Shown: positions 14,351 to 15,969 of the stretch, piece by piece
Layout of the letters: each line of letters starts with the position of its first letter
How positions within the stretch are numbered: position 1 is the first letter of the stretch
Assembly (NCBI GenBank): GCA_025056955.1
Contig: JANWYL010000001.1
Location: 1 to 15,969 of the forward strand
Length of the DNA stretch: 15,969 nt
Source: Sandaracinaceae bacterium
GTDB lineage: Bacteria; Myxococcota_A; Polyangia; Polyangiales; Sandaracinaceae
Direction: 5' to 3'
Notes under the pieces: generated by a model
The model's input: the letters and a program-made list of their open reading frames with translations, nothing else
The model's database searches: none
Told to the model about the DNA's origin: nothing
Position numbers and translations under genes: made by a program

Positions 14351-15028
14351 ATGAATCAATACCCTGGCCTCATTGGGAAAAAACTCGGCTGTTCTCAGCT
14401 CTTTGACAGTGAAGGCAATGTCCACGCTGTCACCTTGCTCGAAGTGGGTCCCTGCCATGTGGTCGGAAAGCGCACCATCGAAAGGGACAGTTACTCCGCC
14501 ATCATTTTGGGATACGGCGAAAAGCGCGAATCACTGTTCACAAAGCCAGAGCTTGGCTTTTTCAAAAAAGCCGGCGTAAAGCCCCTGCGCTTTCTCAGAG
14601 AGCTGCGCTTGCCTCCTGAGGAAGTCGCCAAGTACGAAGTCGGCAAAATCCTTCGCCCCTCGGAAGTGTTTGAAATCGGGCAGTGGGTTGACGTAACAGG
14701 ATACACCAAGGGGCGAGGGTTTACGGGCGTCATGAAGCGCTGGAATTTCTCTGGGGCTGGAAGCAAAACGCACGGCACCCACGAATACAAGCGCCATGGT
14801 GGGGCAATTGGAACCAACATGACACCCGGCCGCACCCTGCCAAACATGAAGATGGCAGGTCACTATGGGAATGAGCGGGTCACAATCCAAAACCTCCGCG
14901 TCATGGACATCGTCGATGATGATTTCCTGCTCGTTGTAAAAGGCGCGGTACCAGGCCCACGCCACGGCTTGATCATCGTGCGCGGCGCAGTCAAAAAGGG
15001 AGGAGGGAAGATCGCCAAAGCGGCATAG
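14351..15028 (+). CDS. rplC: 50S ribosomal protein L3
   Basis: L3 is an early-assembly protein of the large ribosomal subunit, with a long loop reaching towards the peptidyl-transferase centre. The 225-residue product starts MNQYPGLIGKKLGCSQLF and carries the family signature around residues 115-135 (VTGYTKGRGFTGVMKRWNFSG). The central loop has HGTHEYKRHGGAIGTNMTPGR, and the AGHYGNERVTIQNLRV and VKGAVPGPRHGLIIVRGAVKK segments follow. The frame is open further upstream into truA, but the ATG at 14351 has GGAG six bases before it and is where family sequence begins. It lies between truA and asnS instead of in front of rplD in an S10 operon. Either this species moved the gene or it is a second copy. 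All expected segments are intact, so it looks functional. Confidence 0.96.
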   Translation: MNQYPGLIGKKLGCSQLFDSEGNVHAVTLLEVGPCHVVGKRTIERDSYSAIILGYGEKRESLFTKPELGFFKKAGVKPLRFLRELRLPPEEVAKYEVGKILRPSEVFEIGQWVDVTGYTKGRGFTGVMKRWNFSGAGSKTHGTHEYKRHGGAIGTNMTPGRTLPNMKMAGHYGNERVTIQNLRVMDIVDDDFLLVVKGAVPGPRHGLIIVRGAVKKGGGKIAKAA

Positions 15029-15056
15029 CGCCTTTTTCTAAAGGATTGAGGGCCGG

Positions 15057-15969
15057 ATGGTCAAGCGTGTTTGGATTGAAGAAATCAGCAATCACCTTGG
15101 TGAATTGGTGCGCCTAGAAGGGTGGTTATACAACAAGCGTTCAAGTGGAAAGCTCCTTTTCCTTGAAGTACGAGATGGTTCTGGGATCTGCCAATGCGTG
15201 CTTTCGAAAGCTGAGGTAGATGAAAACACTTTCACCCTGGCCGATCACCTTCCACAGGAAAGTTCGATCCGGGTGTTTGGCAAGGTGCGTGAGCACGGAA
15301 AACTCAAGGGAGAGTACGAAGTTGGTGTCACCAACCTTGAGGTGATTGCAAAGCCAACCCGAGAATATCCCATCTCTCCCAAGGAGCATGGGATCGACTT
15401 TCTGATGGACCACCGGCACCTTTGGCTTCGAAGCCGCCGGCAGCATGCGATCTTGAGGGTGCGTGCGGAGTTGGTGCGTGCAATCCGCGACTACTTTGAC
15501 AGCCACGGCTTCACCCTCATCGATGCCCCCATCTTTACACCCAATGCATGCGAAGGCACTTCCACCCTCTTCCAAACCGACTACCATGGCGAGCCCGCCT
15601 ATCTTACCCAAAGCGGGCAGCTTTACATGGAAGCGGCGGCGGCTGCCTTCGGGCGTGTTTACTGTTTTGGGCCCACCTTTCGGGCTGAAAAATCCAAAAC
15701 GCGAAGGCATCTTGCAGAGTTTTGGATGGTTGAGCCAGAGGTGGCCTTTTTGGATCTCGAGGGCGATATGGAGCTTGCCGAGGATTTTATCGTTTCAATT
15801 GTTGCGCGTGTGCTCGAGAAGCGGCGCGCGGAGCTTGAATTTCTCGAGCGAGACATCAAGGCCCTCGAGGCCGTTCAAAAGCCCTTTCCTCGCATCACCT
15901 ACGCCGAGGCAATTCAAATCATCCGAGAAAGCGGCCATCCGATCGAGTGGGGGGCGGATTTGGGGGGAG
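15057..15969 (+). CDS. asnS: Asparaginyl-tRNA synthetase, N-terminal part, cut by the right edge
   Basis: A frame opening with ATG at 15057 runs to the window end (304 codons) without a stop. It encodes a class IIb synthetase that charges tRNA-Asn with asparagine. Residues 1-100 form the OB-fold anticodon-binding domain (VRLEGWLYNKRSSGKLLFLEVRDG is a typical start). The catalytic domain has FLMDHRHLWLRSRRQHAILR (115-134), DAPIFTPNACEGTSTLF, TQSGQLYMEAAAAAFGRVYCF, and motif 2 in FRAEKSKTRRHLAEFWMVEPE (208-228). EFWMVEPE and the LTQSGQLY segment point to AsnRS over AspRS or LysRS. About 130-150 residues, including motif 3, should lie beyond the edge. The gap to rplC is 28 bases, with GAGGG close before the ATG, so co-transcription is likely. 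Its presence suggests direct asparaginylation in this organism. Confidence 0.95.
   Translation, partial: MVKRVWIEEISNHLGELVRLEGWLYNKRSSGKLLFLEVRDGSGICQCVLSKAEVDENTFTLADHLPQESSIRVFGKVREHGKLKGEYEVGVTNLEVIAKPTREYPISPKEHGIDFLMDHRHLWLRSRRQHAILRVRAELVRAIRDYFDSHGFTLIDAPIFTPNACEGTSTLFQTDYHGEPAYLTQSGQLYMEAAAAAFGRVYCFGPTFRAEKSKTRRHLAEFWMVEPEVAFLDLEGDMELAEDFIVSIVARVLEKRRAELEFLERDIKALEAVQKPFPRITYAEAIQIIRESGHPIEWGADLGG

Noticed and set aside
13387..14352. 321-codon minus-strand frame opposite truA
   Set aside because: TruA is unmistakable on the plus strand, and the antisense product has no recognisable motif or binding site.

Overview
The window looks like ordinary chromosome from a Gram-negative, mid-to-high-GC bacterium of the former delta-proteobacterial (Myxococcota/Bradymonadia-like) lineage. 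The lineage call is an inference. It rests on a fused protein that resembles the myxobacterial MXAN_2561 and MXAN_2562 families, a twin-FHA membrane protein, and an L3 with a myxobacterial-style central loop. Outer-membrane and periplasmic genes (a TolC-family channel, a parvulin chaperone, MepA) confirm a double membrane. I saw no insertion sequence, integrase, CRISPR array, tRNA or rRNA.

Left part (1-5481): a signal-peptide gene start runs off the left edge on the minus strand. It is followed by about 500 bases without a convincing gene, strongly C-rich and G-poor on the plus strand. Then come a small putative lipoprotein, a thiolase, a 350-base hairpin-rich spacer, a hotdog acyl-CoA thioesterase, and the cobalamin-independent methionine synthase MetE, which starts 17 bases after the thioesterase.

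Middle part (5482-10286), cell envelope: a twin-FHA single-pass membrane protein converges on, and overlaps by 128 bases, a minus-strand parvulin-type peptidyl-prolyl isomerase. Divergent from the isomerase is a MepA-type murein endopeptidase, which in turn converges on a TolC-family outer-membrane channel.

Right part (10368-15969), all plus strand: aspartate-semialdehyde dehydrogenase (asd); a 600-residue ORF that appears to join a MYXO-CTERM-anchored protein to an outer-membrane beta-barrel; truA; rplC (ribosomal protein L3), separated from the usual S10 operon; and asnS, cut by the right edge. The last three are translation genes with short gaps. A perfect 8-bp hairpin sits against the rplC ribosome binding site.

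The most unusual item is the fused anchored-protein/beta-barrel ORF. Its junction carries an anchor helix, a basic cluster, a second signal-peptide-like helix and a signal peptidase I-like site, so the product could be cut into two envelope proteins. Next in interest are the detached rplC with its leader hairpin, the 128-base coding overlap of opposite-strand genes, and the structured spacer ahead of the thioesterase-metE pair.
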